A stretch of 64,000 nucleotides of DNA, from the NCBI RefSeq assembly GCF_963576675.1, contig NC_088914.1:82644441-82708440 (forward strand), in the 5' to 3' direction. The translations under genes were made by a program, and so were the position numbers. Shown piece by piece: positions 21,804 through 34,260 of the stretch. Positions within the stretch are counted from its first letter, which is position 1. Each line of letters opens with the position of its first letter. The notes beneath the pieces are model-generated. The model searched no databases. It saw nothing but the letters and a program-made list of their open reading frames with translations, and was not told where the DNA came from. Origin of the DNA: Euphorbia lathyris (taxonomy: Eukaryota; Streptophyta; Magnoliopsida; Malpighiales; Euphorbiaceae).

Positions 21804-24800
21804 TTTTTTGATTAAAGATTGGTTAGCGAGGAAGGGTAAGCGGCGGACATCCCAGCTATGCTGGCACCCCACCACAGACCCAAAAAAGCCCCGAACCAAA
21901 TTTATTAAAAGAGTAAATAATTGTCATAATACAAAAAGAAAAAAGAATGAAATGAAGCTAAAGAATTAGGAAAAGCGATAAACGCAACGTCCTACACGAT
22001 CATGAAAAAAGACCGATCCACAAAAATCTGGGACAACATCCCACCAAGTCGAAGCTGTTGCCGTCCGTCCATAATTTGCAAGCGAATCCGCAACATGATT
22101 TCCTTCACGAAAAATATGAGACACCACAAAAGCCACAGAATCGATCTGATTTAAACAATTGAACCATTTTTGTCTAAGCAACCAAGGGACCGAACAAGAT
22201 TTAGATTTGAACATCTGCACAACATACATTGAGTCGCTTTCAAGCCAAATTTTCCGCCAACCTTTGCTGATAGCCATGTCAATGGCGTAAATAGCAGCAG
22301 ATAGTTCAGCAAGATAAGCAAAGGAACTTTCAATCGGAAAGGCAAACGCACCAAGGCACATGCCAGTATGCGAGCGATAAATACCTCCGCAACCCGCAGG
22401 ACCAGGAGCACCCATGACAGACGCATCAGTATTGATCTTAATCCAATCCCTCGGAGGTGGTTGCCAAAAAATCGGAGTAATGTGCGGAGCCTTAGCAAGA
22501 CGCTTTTCAATCCCGAGCTCACCTAAGATTTGAAGTTCAACTAGCGAATTCCAAACGGAACCCCGTCCAGTGTGAGCAGATTCACGAACAGCTCCCCAAA
22601 TCCGTCTCAGCGTGATGGAAGTATCAACCCTCTCATCCTCAAAAATGGACCTATTACGAGCAAGCCATAGAGCCCAAATTGTATTAACAATTGCAGCCGC
22701 CCATAAATCAGCGATTTTAGTACTGAAACGTTGAATAACAGCATGATCAACTAGATTCTTAAGAGTCGAGTCTGTGTTAATTCGTCTTCCAAACAATGAG
22801 CTAACACCATGCCAAATAAATTTGGAAAACCGACAGGAGACAAAAAGGTGGTCCAACGTTTCAGAATCTAACAAGCACAAACTGCAACGAGAAACAACTT
22901 GACAGCCATGCAACTGAAGCTGATCATGTGTTGGCAAATACCCAAGATAAGCCCGCCATCCAATAAGCGAGTGTGCAGGAGGAACACTCTGACACCTTAA
23001 AAAACGACTCCAAGGCTGTTGAGTAGGAGGAAATCTAAGCCAAGCGTACAAGAGCTTAACAGTTAAAACCCCACTCGTAGCAGGCTTCCAAACACAAATA
23101 TCAACATCGTCCCTACCCCGCCTAATATTCCGCAATCTATTCTCCACATCCGCAGGTAACACGGGCAGATTGTGCCAATTATTACCATCCAAATAATCCT
23201 CCACCAAATCAAAACAACGACGCTGTTGACTAGCAGATAGGCCAACCTGTGCAGCCAGTGAAGGACGCATCCAAGCCCCATTCCAAAAATTAAGTTCAGA
23301 GTGCTGACCAATCCACCAAAAACAGTGATGCTCAACTTCAGAATAAATGGATTTTATCGAGCCCCAAATAGAAGAATTCATGATATAATGTCGTGACTGT
23401 CCCGCTTTATTGAGAAAACGAGTTCTAAGTAAATTAAAGCAGAGAGACTTTTCTTGAAGAAGACCCCAAGCCATCTTTCCATTCAACGCTTTGTTTAGAA
23501 TAGATAGATTCTTGATTCCAAGACCTCCATCCTTGAAGTTTTGACAACAAATTTTCCAAGGGACAGTGACAAGCTTCTTGCAATTAATGGACCCAGACCA
23601 AATAAAATTCCTCATATGCCTAGTCATACGTGTAAGCAGCGCAGAGGGCCACTTATAAATGCTAAAAGAGTGAATGAAGCTACCAGTAATTACAGAATTT
23701 ACCAGAGCCACTCTCACAGCCATAGACAAACAATGCCCTTTCCATTTAGCAAAGTGAGCAAGCACCCTATCCATCAAACTAGTCAGATGGCGTGTCTTTG
23801 GTAAACCAAAAAACAAAGGGACTCCAAGATAGCGAAATGGAACAGACCCTTGACGAATACCAATAATATCAGCAAGACGATTACCACGTCCAGAAGAAAC
23901 AAAGGAGCCCAGAAATAATTCAGATTTGTTCCAACTAACACACTGACCCGAGATAGATCCATACAACTCAAATACACCTTTAATAATAGCTAGATTACTC
24001 GAAGAGGCTCTGCAGAAGAGAAGAATGTCATCAGCATAAAATAAATGAGTCGGAAACACCTTTGCAGAAGTATATTGCATTGGAGCAAGTCGCCCAGTAT
24101 CCATGAGGTGAAGCAACCAACGACTAAGAAAGTCCTCGGCAATACCAAACAATATAGGAGACAGCGGATCGCCTTGTCGAACCCCTCTTGAACATCTGAA
24201 ATATCCACTAATGGCTCCATTGTTCAAAATTGAAATCCGAGATGCAGATAAAACATTCAGAATCCAGTCTCTGAATTGAATAGAGAAACCAAAAGCGTCC
24301 ATCACGGCAAGTAAAAAATTCCAATTTAAAGTATCAAAAGCTTTCCTGATGTCAACCTTCAAGGCTAAGTTCCCTCCAAAACACTTTTTACGAAGCATAT
24401 TAGTGCCTTCAGAAGCAAGCGAAATGCATTGGTGAATACTTCGTCCAGGAATAAATCCAAATTGATTCTGAGAAACAATGCGAGATGCAATAGAAGCGAG
24501 TCTATCAGCCAAAATTTTTGCAATTATTTTATAACTAAAGTTGCTCATTGCAATAGGCCTATACTGATCAAGAGATATCGCACCCTCCACCTTCGGGATA
24601 AGGACCATAATACTGGAGCACAGGCCAGGATGTATCATGCCACTCATAAAGAAGCTTTTGACAACAGCAAACACATCAGCACCAACAATATCCCAAAAAG
24701 ACTGAAAAAAGACCCTAGAAAACCCATCAGGTCTAGGAGAACTACTGCTATCCATTGCAAAGACTGCCATACGAACTTCATTCATATCCGGACAACGAGT

Positions 24801-25068
24801 AAGCAAATCATTATCCAAGTCAGAGAGATGTGGAACAACCTCATAAACTAGATCATAATTCTGCGGTAAGACCTCGTCATTTTTAAAAAAGACTTGAATA
24901 AAATTCAGCAATATGCGTCCCAATTTGATTCGGATTAAAGACCAACTCATCCTCAATTTGAAGCACCGAAATCCCAGAGGCAGCAGCTCGAATAGATGCC
25001 ATACGATGGAAGAAGCTGGTATTTCGATCTCCCTCCTTAAGCTATCTAACTCTGCTCTTGTCACGCAA
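21804..25068 (-). mobile_element. 5'-truncated L1-type LINE
   Basis: The minus-strand 3' end reads TTTAATCAAAAAAA, a short poly(A). The target duplication, AAAA(A/G)CTATCAT, lies at 21792-21803 and 25069-25080. The 5' end falls inside ORF2 after the endonuclease domain, so insertion was by truncated target-primed reverse transcription into the hAT-like element. Confidence 0.85.
21966..25068 (-). pseudogene. LINE ORF2 remnant: RT, zinc-binding, RNase H
   Basis: From about 24880 downward one frame encodes a continuous reverse transcriptase (palm motif FYADDILLF, preceded by GVRQGDPLSPILF). It is followed by the zf-RVT region (CQVVSRCSLCLLDSETLDHL) and a C-terminal RNase H (IKINTDAS, AELSAAIYAIDMA, WLESDS, FREGNHVADSLANYG). 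Upstream of about 24885 the coding frame changes: reading KEGDRNTSFFHRM is in another frame, with one stop before it. The apparent start at 25064 is therefore not real. The frameshift lies in the T5A6 run near 24879-24890. About 1,000 codons survive with the catalytic residues visible, so decay is slight. Confidence 0.85.
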
Positions 25069-25504
25069 AAAAGCTATCATGCTTAACAAAGATTCTAATA
25101 ATGAGGTTGAACAATAAATGACATACACTAGTTATATAATAAATCTAATTTCTAATTATATTTAATTTATTTCGGTCTGTTCGGTTAATTCGGTAATTTT
25201 GATTTAAAAACCGAACTGACCGAAATTACCGAAATATTATAAAAATAAAACCGAAACCGAACCTAATAGATCGAAAACCGAACCAAAAAAACCGAAATTC
25301 ATCGGTTCGGTCGGTTATTTCGATCTGGTTCGGTTTTGCACACCCTTAGCTAATATAACACTTCAAACAAGCACATGAAGTCGATAAACAGCTTTAAACA
25401 ATATTAATAGATCAATATGTTAAATTAATCAAATTTGAAGAGGGCCTTAGTTTGGTAATTTAATTAATCACTTAAATTAAAATTTTAAGTACTTATTTAA
25501 TTTA

Positions 25505-26441
25505 GGGATAAGGTACCAAAATAGGTCTAAGGTTTTTGGAGAAGTACCAATTTAAACTCAACGTTCAAAATAGCACCAATATAGGCTTAACGTTTACAAC
25601 ATAATATCAATTTAGGCTTAACGTTTACAATATAGCATCAATTTAGGCCTCACGTATAAATAGCAACAATATAGGTTTAACGTTTACAAAATAATACGAA
25701 TTTAAGCTTCACATACAATTTAAGCTAAATGTCATAATTAAATTAATCATATTATATTCTTTCCCTATTAACTTTATATGTTATCTTTGTATTTAGTTCT
25801 ATATTCTTATTTATTATAATACAATTAATTAGTATTCTTGCCCATTAAGATCTTATATTTGTTTTTCATCAATGATTCCATGACTACTAAATTTTATTGC
25901 TCATGTAATATATGCAAACTAAAAGTATTTGAATATCTATAATATTTCGAATACTGACATATATCAATATTATTTTAACTAGTGTTCGAAATATTGTGGA
26001 TATTCAATTACTTTTAGTTTGCATATATTACATGAGCAATAAAATTTATTAGTCATGGAATCATTGATGAAAAACAAATATAAGATTTTAATGGGCAAAA
26101 ATACTAATTAATTGTATTATAATAAATAAGAATATAGAACTAAATAAAAAGATAGCATATAAAGTTAATAAGAAATATAATATGGTTAATTTAATCGTGA
26201 CGTTTAGCTTGAATTGGATATATTTTGTAAACGTTAAGCTTAAATTTGTATTATTTTGCAAACGTTAAGCCTATTTTAGTGCTATTTTGTACGCGAGGCC
26301 TAAATTGATGCTATATTGTAAACGTTAAGCCTAAATTGATATTATGTTGTAAACGTTAAGTCTATATTTGTGCTATTTTGAATGTTGAGCCTAAATTGGT
26401 ACTTTTCCAAAAAAGTTAGGCCTATTTTGGTACCTTATCCC
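25505..26441. mobile_element. Near-perfect foldback, Mutator type
   Basis: A 937-bp element whose two halves are reverse complements for about 450 bp each, with a short centre near 25975. Ends are GGGATAAGGTACCAAAATAGG and CCTATTTTGGTACCTTATCCC. A perfect 9-bp duplication TTTAATTTA lies at 25496-25504 and 26442-26450. Subterminal units (AGGCTTAACGTTTACAA) repeat three to five times per arm. No coding sequence. Confidence 0.85.
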
Positions 26442-28118
26442 TTTAATTTAAGTGTGTTTGATAACAATTATTTCTCTACCAGTTAAATTAGTCAATTAAG
26501 TTAAAAATCACTTATATTGATAAGCCAAAATATTTAACTTAATATTTTAAGTTAAACATTATTAACTAATATTTTTATAACAGTTACACCATTTAATATT
26601 TTCAGTACTTATAATATTCAGCATTTAAAATTTAGTACTTATTTTTTTGACATTTAATTTTTAGTTTTATCAAACTGGTCATTTTTTTAGTTCTGGGGGC
26701 AATCGATTTTTATAAACAACTTACCTTTCTGCCACCTGAATTGATATCATCATTCGTTCTAGTTTTTTTTATGTGGTTTGAAACCGAAAAACCGAACCGA
26801 ACCGGTACTGTTCGGTTTTTCGGTTCGGTCTTATAATTACACGGTTCGGATTCGGTGTGTTATTTTAGTTCGGTGCGGTTCGGTTCGGTTTCTAATAAAA
26901 ACCGAAATAACCGAACCGCACCGATTAGTTGCTACTATGTCGTTTTATACATGTATGACTGGAAAAAAAATATTCTAATCCTTCTTAAATTTATACAAAA
27001 CCTATCTAATAATGATTAGACCACCTGCTAATTTTTTAATGTATGATTCTGCAAAAAAAAAAAAAAAACCTTTAATATAACCATTAGATTCTAACTAACA
27101 CCTATTTACTTTAACTTTAAATTTATGCTCTTACTTAATCTAAATTAATTGTTCTCTCCAAAAGTAAAAAATAAATAGAAAAGGGAATAGAAAAAAGCAT
27201 TTATTTTCTATCGGTCTCTTCCCATCTCTTCTAATTCTATTTTCATTTTGAAGCTTTTATTTGGACCACCTGTTGATCTAGATCTCATTTTTCTCTTACT
27301 ACTCTTGGAAGTTCTACCCCGTAAGTAAGGTTTAACTTCTATTTGAGATTTTTTTTTCTGAGTTTATGTTACTGTTCTTGAGTTATCAAGCAAACTCAGA
27401 ACACTTGAATTTTTTTAGTGTTCATCATTTTTGCACGATTCAGTTTTTTTTGGACTAAGTAGGCTAGATTTGCTCATCTATGGACCATGGTACTCTAATG
27501 CCACGATTCACTTAATTAATGAAAAAAATAAAGAACAGGTGAAGCCAACCTAAAAAAAATGAGGGAGAAAAGTATTAAGCTCAGTAAAAGGAAGTCGAAT
27601 TAGAAGAGAGGAGGAAGCTATTTAGTTAGGTCCAACTATGTAGTGGGTAAAGTAGGGCTTTTGAGTCGTGATTAGTTTTAATCAAGTGATTATATTTATT
27701 CAATCCTTATCAAAAGGTATAAATGAAACACGATTTTTTGTCCACTTTCCTTTCTCTGTAACTCTAGGATTTGTCATGATTTTTTTATCCTCTTAATGGT
27801 GTGGTTACTTAATATCTATGTCATTATTTTATGCTATAGTGGGGTTAGTTATTCATATTTAACATGTGAAGCCTATTTTTTTAATGTAAATTTGTTCCTT
27901 TTACATATTTTATGTTATGATTATAATAAACTATTTGACTTATAAGATTTGATGTCCATAATATTAGTGATAATTAGTTTGAGATTGTATAATAAACTAA
28001 TTGACTTATAAGATTTGCTATCATATTTTATATTTTTTTATATATTTTATGTTATAGTTATAATAAACTAATTGAGATTTGTGTATTATTTTTATAGGTG
28101 TCACAAACAAAAGCTCCA

Positions 28119-28546
28119 ATGAAAGATAAGAAGAGTGATAAGACTACTGATGTCCCTCCAAAGCCCCTAAAGCCCCAAAAAGAAACAGAAGCGGTTTTGA
28201 AACCAAAGAGGAAGCCAAGACGAGGTCTATGGTTTGGGAACACTTCACAAAATATATAGATGATGAAGGAGAAATAAGAGCTAAGTGTAATCATTGTGGT
28301 AAGGATTTCAAATCTCATTCTAGGACAAATAGAACGACAATATTCAATATTCATGTGAAAGCATGTAAAAAAATCCACATAACATAGAGACACATCAAGC
28401 TCAATTAGCTTTGCAATCTGCATCTGGACAAGGTGAAAATGGTAACTGTTTGACAAGTTGGGAAATTTGATCATAATTATGCTAGAAAATGTCTTGCTTA
28501 TATGATTGTTGTTGATGAGCTTCCTTTTAGCTTTGTTGATAAGGAT
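28119..28546 (+). pseudogene. hAT transposase N-terminus with BED zinc finger
   Basis: An ATG at 28119 opens a Lys/Pro-rich tail (MKDKKSDKTTDVPPKP). A one-base frameshift near 28215 then leads into a BED finger: VWEHFTKYIDDEGEIRAKC, CNHCGKDF and NIHVKACKK, giving the CxxC...HxxxC ligands. A TAG ends that frame at about 28384. At 28460-28546 comes KFDHNYARKCLAYMIVVDEL followed by PFSFV, the segment that opens the catalytic region of plant hAT transposases. The copia element begins directly after. The DDE core and dimerisation domain are absent. Confidence 0.75.
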
Positions 28547-28549
28547 GAG

Positions 28550-28692
28550 TGAGAAGAGAGACAATTGTGAAATATAATAAACACTCTTATTCATTATGAA
28601 AGTATTTACATGTATTTATAGTGTCATTTACAATGTCTAATTACTATTCTACCCCTTTATACATTTGAGTAATTATATTAATACTACATACA
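28550..28692 (-). repeat. 3' LTR of the copia element
   Basis: Bounded by TGAGAAGAGAG and ACTACATACA on the plus strand, about 143 bp. On the minus strand it carries ACTATAAATACATG (TATA-like) near 28613-28626. Its inner edge is six bases from the polypurine tract, so the exact end is uncertain. Confidence 0.65.
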
Positions 28693-28707
28693 TTAATACC
28701 CCCCTCC

Positions 28708-31700
28708 TCAAACTGGAGGCTGTGAGGAAACGAGACCCAGTTTGGGAAGAAAGAAATGAAGCGCCGCTGCGGATAAAGGTTTTGTAAGCAAATCAGCGAG
28801 TTGAAGTTTGGTAGAAACATGTGAGGTAGAAAGAAAACCAGAAGTAATATGATCACGAACAAGATGACAATCGATATCCTAGTGTTTGGTTCGTTCATGA
28901 AAGACTGGATTAGAAGCAATGTGAATAGCAGCTTGACTATCACAATGTAGTTGTATAGGTAATGGAAGCAAAATTTGAAATTCGCGAAATAAATAGGAGA
29001 TCCATTTAAGTTCACAACTGGTGGTTGCCATACTACGATATTCAGCTTCAGCGGAAGATTTACTAACCGTAGGTTGTTTCTTTGCCTTCCAGGAAATGAG
29101 AGCTTTTCCGAAAAAAAATGCAGTAACCACCGATGGATCTGCGTGTTTCTTTGCACCTGCCCCAATCGGCGTCACAATAAGCTGTGAGTCGAAAATCCGA
29201 ATTGACGCCATAGAATAAACCATAATGAAGTGTGCCTTTGAGGTAACGCATAAGATAGAATAATGCTTCAAGGTGATGAGAACATGGTTGGTGCATAAAC
29301 TGACTAAGCTGTTGAACTGCAAAACCAATGTCAGGTCGAGTAAAATTTAAATAAAGTAGTCGTCCAACAAGCTTTCGATACTGATCGGGAGCGGGAATGG
29401 GTGTGCCAAGAGAGGGATCCAAATTAGTACAAGATTGCATTGGACATGGAGAAGGGTGAGCGGAAGCTAAACCCGTATCAGAAAGCAAGTCGGAAATATA
29501 TTTTTGTTGGGATAAAAATATGCCCGTTTTATCCCGAGCAAGTTCAATCCCTAAGAAGTATTTAGCAGGACCCATATCTTTAATAGTAAAAAGGGAATGT
29601 AAGTGATCTTTTACGTGACAAATTACCTCCTCGGAGTTACCGGTAATAAGTATATCGTCAACGTAAACGATAAGTACAATGAAAATATCTGTTTGGGTAT
29701 AAGTGAATAAGCAATGATCACAAGAAGCTTGGGTAAAACCGAAAGCAAGAATCTGAGATGTGAATTCCTTATTCCATTGACGACCCGCTTGTTTAAGGCC
29801 GTAGAGAGATTTACGGAGTTTACATACTTGTCCAGGTTTGACCTTTAGATATCCATCTGGAGGATGGAGGTAGATGTCTTCATCCACGAAACCGTGGAGA
29901 TAGGCATTATTTATATCAATTTGATGAATGGGCCAAGCTTTGGCGGCAGCAATGGCAATCATGAATCGAACGGTGACAACTTTGGCTACCGGAGAAAAAC
30001 TCTCTAAATAATCAATACCTTGAATTTGATTATAACCACGGGCCACTAAACGGGCTTTATATCGATCAATTGATCCATCAGGTTTATGTTTAATTCGAAA
30101 GATCCAACGAGTGGAAATAGCTTTCTTTCCACGAGGTAAAGAGGTAATATCCCAAGTTTTATTTTCTTCTAATGCTTTTAATTCATCATCCATAGCTTGA
30201 AGCCATTGTGGATTAGAAGCAACCTGTTTGTAACTGGTAGGTTCAATAGATGTGTGGAGTGTGGAAATAAAAGCAGAATGTGGTTGACTAAATGGAGGTA
30301 AAATTAAAACAGGAGAAGAAGAAACATGAGAAGAGGAATTAGGGGAAGTTGTATCAAGATCTTGAAGCCATGATGGGGTTTTAATTGGTCTTCCAAAGTG
30401 AGAACGTCGTGGAAGAGTAGGATAATTATGTGGCTCCAAATTTTGTGAAGGAGAAATAATGGGTTGAATAGATGTAGAATTGGGAGTAGATAAAGTATGA
30501 GGAGAAGAAATAGATGGACAATTAGGAGGAGAGACATCAGATGGTAAAATGGTGGTCTCAATGGGAGGAATAGTGGGTGACGAATTGATAGGTGTAGGGG
30601 ACGGATTGGTACTAGGAATTGTTATGGTGGTAATATTAGATGGTATACAAGGTATAATATTGGTAACCGGAAATGTGGTAGATTCAACTTGTATAGGTTT
30701 TGAATTAGAAGGAGTTGAAGCATGTGGGAAAAAATTTTCATTGAACACAACATCACGAGAGATAATGATTTTATGTGTTTGAAGATTATAAATTTTATAT
30801 GCTTTATGATCCAAGGCGTAACCAACAAAAATACCGGGAAATGCACGAGGATCCAATTTATCACGGGATGGTTGAAGATTAGAAACAAAACAATGACAAC
30901 CAAAAACCTTAAGAAAAGAATAATTCGGTTTTGTGCCATGTAATTTTTCGTAAGGAGATTTCCAATCCAATAGTGGAGTTGGTAGTAGATTAATGAGATA
31001 AGTAGCGGTTAAAAGTGCTTCACCCCAAAACTCTTTATGAAGGGATGCGTGAAATAATAATGCACGTGTTATTTCAAGTAGATGTTTATGTTTACGTTCA
31101 ACGATCCTATTTTGTTGAGGGGTATAAACCGCAGATTTCTGATGAAAAATTCCTTGATTTGAAAAAAAATCTTGGCAATTGTGATTAAGAAACTCTGTTC
31201 CGTGATCGGTCCGAATTTGTTTAATTTTGATGTTGAATTGATTTTCAATTAAGACAACAAATGACTTAATGGCACTAAAAACTTGGCTTTTATCACTTAA
31301 AAGAATAGTCCAAGTAGCACATGTGTAATTATCAACAATGGACAGAAAATATTTAGCGCCCGTAAGGGTAGCTAATTTATAAGGTCCCCAAAGGTCCATA
31401 TGTAACAATTGAAATGGTAAAGTAGTAGATATATCAGTACGGGAAAAAGAAAGACGGTGTTTTTTAGCCATAGGGCAAATAGTACATGACATAGTATGTG
31501 AAACAATAGGAACAACGGAAATATGTGCTAACTTGGATGCCGAAGCATGCCCTAGTCGATGATGCCACAAAAAAACAGAATCACTGTCATGAACAACATT
31601 AGTAATTAGTAAAGTAGGAAAAATAGATGGAGTATTGTCAATTTTATTACAAACATAAGTGGCTATAGTAGTAGGATCAAAAGATTGAGCTGTAAGGTAG

Positions 31701-33514
31701 TATAAGCCTCTTTGAAAGAAACCGACAGCAACAGCATGATCAGACCGAGGGGCCTGAAATAAGCAAAAATGAGGGAAAAAATGGAGAACGAAATGAGAAT
31801 CATGTATTAAACGTCCAACCGATAACAAGTTATGAGTAAAAGTAGGGATATGTAAAACATTCTGAAGTATAAAATCAGAATTTATGGTAATGGAACCAAC
31901 ATGTGTAATTTTATTTTTGGATCCATCTGGTAAATGAACCCAATTATTAGAAGTAATAGAAGTAATAGAAGTAAAAATGTTAAGCATATTACACATATGT
32001 GATGTAGCTCCAATATCTATAATCCAAACAAGAGAAGTAGATTTGGAAGAATAAGTGGAATTTAATTGTGAATTAGAAGATATACCTGCAAAACCTGAAA
32101 AGTTTGCCAAAGGCATTGAGGAGTTTGCTGGATATTCATCACCAAATGATAAGGGATTTTTGTTCTTCATAACTCTTTGAACTTCAGTCTGAACCAGTTG
32201 GGCAAAGCCATGAGGCATGGTATAGTTAGAAGACATGTTTTCCTTGTTTTCAGAGTCAGATCCGTCCAAAGGTGTATCGCCTGGAATTGAAACATGATTA
32301 GCACGAGTCTTAGAGTTCTTGTTCTTCTTCTTTTTAAACTCCTGAAACCATTCAGGAAACCCATGAAGTTTGAAACAGGAATCCTTCTCGTGACCGGGCT
32401 TGTTGCAATGAGTACAAAACCTATCAGCCTTGTTGCTTGAATCTCTTTTCTGACCATGTAAGTTACTAGATGTAGTAGGAACAGAGGATTTTGTAGCAAG
32501 AGCAGCAATCTCCAATTGAACATGATCAGAATTGACCTCCCTTTGTTTCTCAACATTTTGCAACATTGAATAAGCTTTGTGTAAACTTGGTAAAGGATCT
32601 AATAACAACAATTGATGTATAACAGGAGAATAGTCAGAGTGAAGGCCCATAAGAAATTGCACTAGCTTATCTGTATTATGTGATTCAGTCATCTTCTGTG
32701 TAACTAAACAAGTACAGATGTGAGAAGCTTCACATGAACACACAAAAACAGGACATAGGTAGGCTAACTCATCCCATGAACGTTTAAGCTTAGTAAAATA
32801 TAGTGCAATTGATAGATTTCCCTGTCTACAGGCATTAATCTCCCTTTTCAGTTGATAAAGAAGAGGACCATTTGATCCTCCAAAACGTTGTTCAAGTTCC
32901 TTCCAGAGTGTTCTAGCAGAAGAAGAGAACACAAAAGCATCTGCTAGATCTTTAGAAATTGCATTTAAGATCCAGGACATTACCATGCAGTCAGCCCGAT
33001 GCCATTTATGAAAGTCTGGCGAGGTTTTGCTAGGTGTAAAGTCATCACTAAGCACAAAATCAAGTTTCTCCTTAGTGGAGAGAGCCAATAACATAGCTCG
33101 CCTCCAAGTAACATAATTAGAACCGTTCAATGGAACTGTAACAAGCACAGTGCCTGGATTATCAGCTGCAGTAAGCTGTAGAGAGTATGTATGGTCATCT
33201 TGAACATAAGAAGACCGATGTCTAGAAGTATTTCCGTCATGAAACCGTTTATTATTCATCTCATGTAATGGTGTAAGAGATATAACAGTATCAGAAAAAT
33301 TAGGCCTGTGTACCTTGGAGTTCAATTGAGATATAGAATCAATGTTTTGTGACTGACCGAAAGTAACACGTCTCGTTGTTGGAGGAATCGGAGCAGAGAC
33401 AAGTAATTCCGGTAAGAATAATTCTAGTGGAGGTACTGGTGATTGAGCCATAGCGGATGGAGATGGAGAGGAGTCCGAAGAAACCTCAAAGTCAATAAAT
33501 CCGGGTTCAGTCAT
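28708..33514 (-). pseudogene. Copia gag-pol polyprotein, two lesions
   Basis: The likely start is MTEPGFIDFE at 33514 rather than 33565. Domains in order: gag (VPLNGSNYVTWRRAMLLAL), a CCHC knuckle (CTHCNKPGHEKDSC) and protease (WIIDIGATSHMC, where the usual DSG or DTG is DIG). Next is integrase: HHRLGHAS with CTICPMAK as the zinc site, then HMDLWGPY, RTDHGTEF and VERKH supplying D, D and E. Reverse transcriptase follows (FSPVAKVVTVR, YVDDILITG), then RNase H (YCDADWGRC). A frameshift in the A8 run at 29111-29118 breaks the RNase H. Its remainder (SKSSAEAEYRSMA, HCDSQAAIHIA) continues in another frame to a TAG at 28879-28881, then ADLLTKPLS-type sequence to 28708. Nearly full length, hence fairly young. 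Confidence 0.9.
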
Positions 33515-34143
33515 ATCAGTGAAAGTAGAGAGGTAAGAAATTGCAGTAGATCGGAGATGAAACAAGAGTAAGCAAACAATAGATCGGAGAAGATGGAATC
33601 GTAATATAGAGGATTAAGGAGTAGTCTGTAATAGGAAATCGGTACAGAAAACGTAGAAATCGGAAACCAACAGTGAAGGAACAAGATGAAATCGAAAATC
33701 CAAACTAAGGTATGAGGAAATACAGAAATCTTAACCAAAATGAAGGAGCAGTATTAAACCGGATCTTGAAGATTACCGATTCAGAAAATTGAAATATCAG
33801 AGACAAAACAATCAATGAAATAACAAGATAATGAAGACAGATAGAACAGGTATTACCGATTGAGGACAAGAAAAACCAATTGCAGAAAAGAAAAATTGCC
33901 AGGAACCAATGGTAGCAGGAATCACGAGAAAGGAAAATTGCAGGATCAGCCCATGCCTCTCGAAATGTACATACAGCAAGTCCCAAGACTTAGATCGATT
34001 TTCAACAAAAATCGCAGTCTCCAACACGCGTAGAAAGCAGAGAGAACCGTTTGTTTTGAAGTGTATCGGTTAATAATGGAATCCAATATGTAAAATTACA
34101 TAATGGATCCACTAAAAACTAGAATTGAGAGTGTATACCAATT

Positions 34144-34155
34144 GCTCTGATACCA
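34144..34155 (-). other. Copia primer binding site
   Basis: Minus-strand TGGTATCAGAGC matches the 3' end of plant initiator methionine tRNA, the standard copia primer. It directly abuts the 11-bp LTR remnant. Confidence 0.9.
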
Positions 34156-34178
34156 TGAGAAGAGAGAATGAGTTTAAG

Positions 34179-34260
34179 AAATTTGATCAGAATTATGCTA
34201 GAAAATATCTTGCTTATATGATTGTTGTTGATGAGTTTCCTTTTAGCTTTGTTAATGGTT
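34179..34260 (+). pseudogene. hAT transposase fragment beyond the copia element
   Basis: Encodes KFDQNYARKYLAYMIVVDEF and then PFSFVNG, the same segment found at 28460-28546 on the other side of the copia element. It is a duplicate, not a continuation. No further transposase follows before the hAT right end at 35029. Confidence 0.7.

Larger units (their letters stand above)
21357..25348. mobile_element. hAT-like element with CGGTTCGG arrays
   Basis: Termini CAGAGGTG and CACCCTTA are inverted with mismatches. Flanks GCTAATGT (21349-21356) and GCTAATAT (25349-25356) match at 7 of 8, the hAT duplication length. Both ends carry dense ACCGAACCGA and CGGTTCGGTT subterminal motifs. The element itself is only about 0.7 kb; the rest is the LINE at 21804-25068. 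No transposase. Confidence 0.75.
28550..34166 (-). mobile_element. Ty1/copia element lacking most of its 5' LTR
   Basis: On the minus strand the order is a remnant of the 5' LTR (34156-34166, TGAGAAGAGAG on plus), PBS, gag-pol, a polypurine tract (GAGGAGGGGGG, 28699-28709) and a 3' LTR (28550-28692). The 5' LTR is cut to 11 bp. The hAT-derived sequence beyond it repeats the hAT sequence that flanks the 3' LTR (28463-28540 against 34179-34255, about 3 differences). No 5-bp duplication is seen. Confidence 0.75.

Noticed and set aside
24429..24851. 140-residue plus-strand ORF
   Set aside because: Antisense shadow of the LINE reverse transcriptase with no motif of its own.
28879..29328. Separate 149-residue gene
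   Set aside because: It is the C-terminal RNase H of the copia polyprotein after the A8 frameshift.
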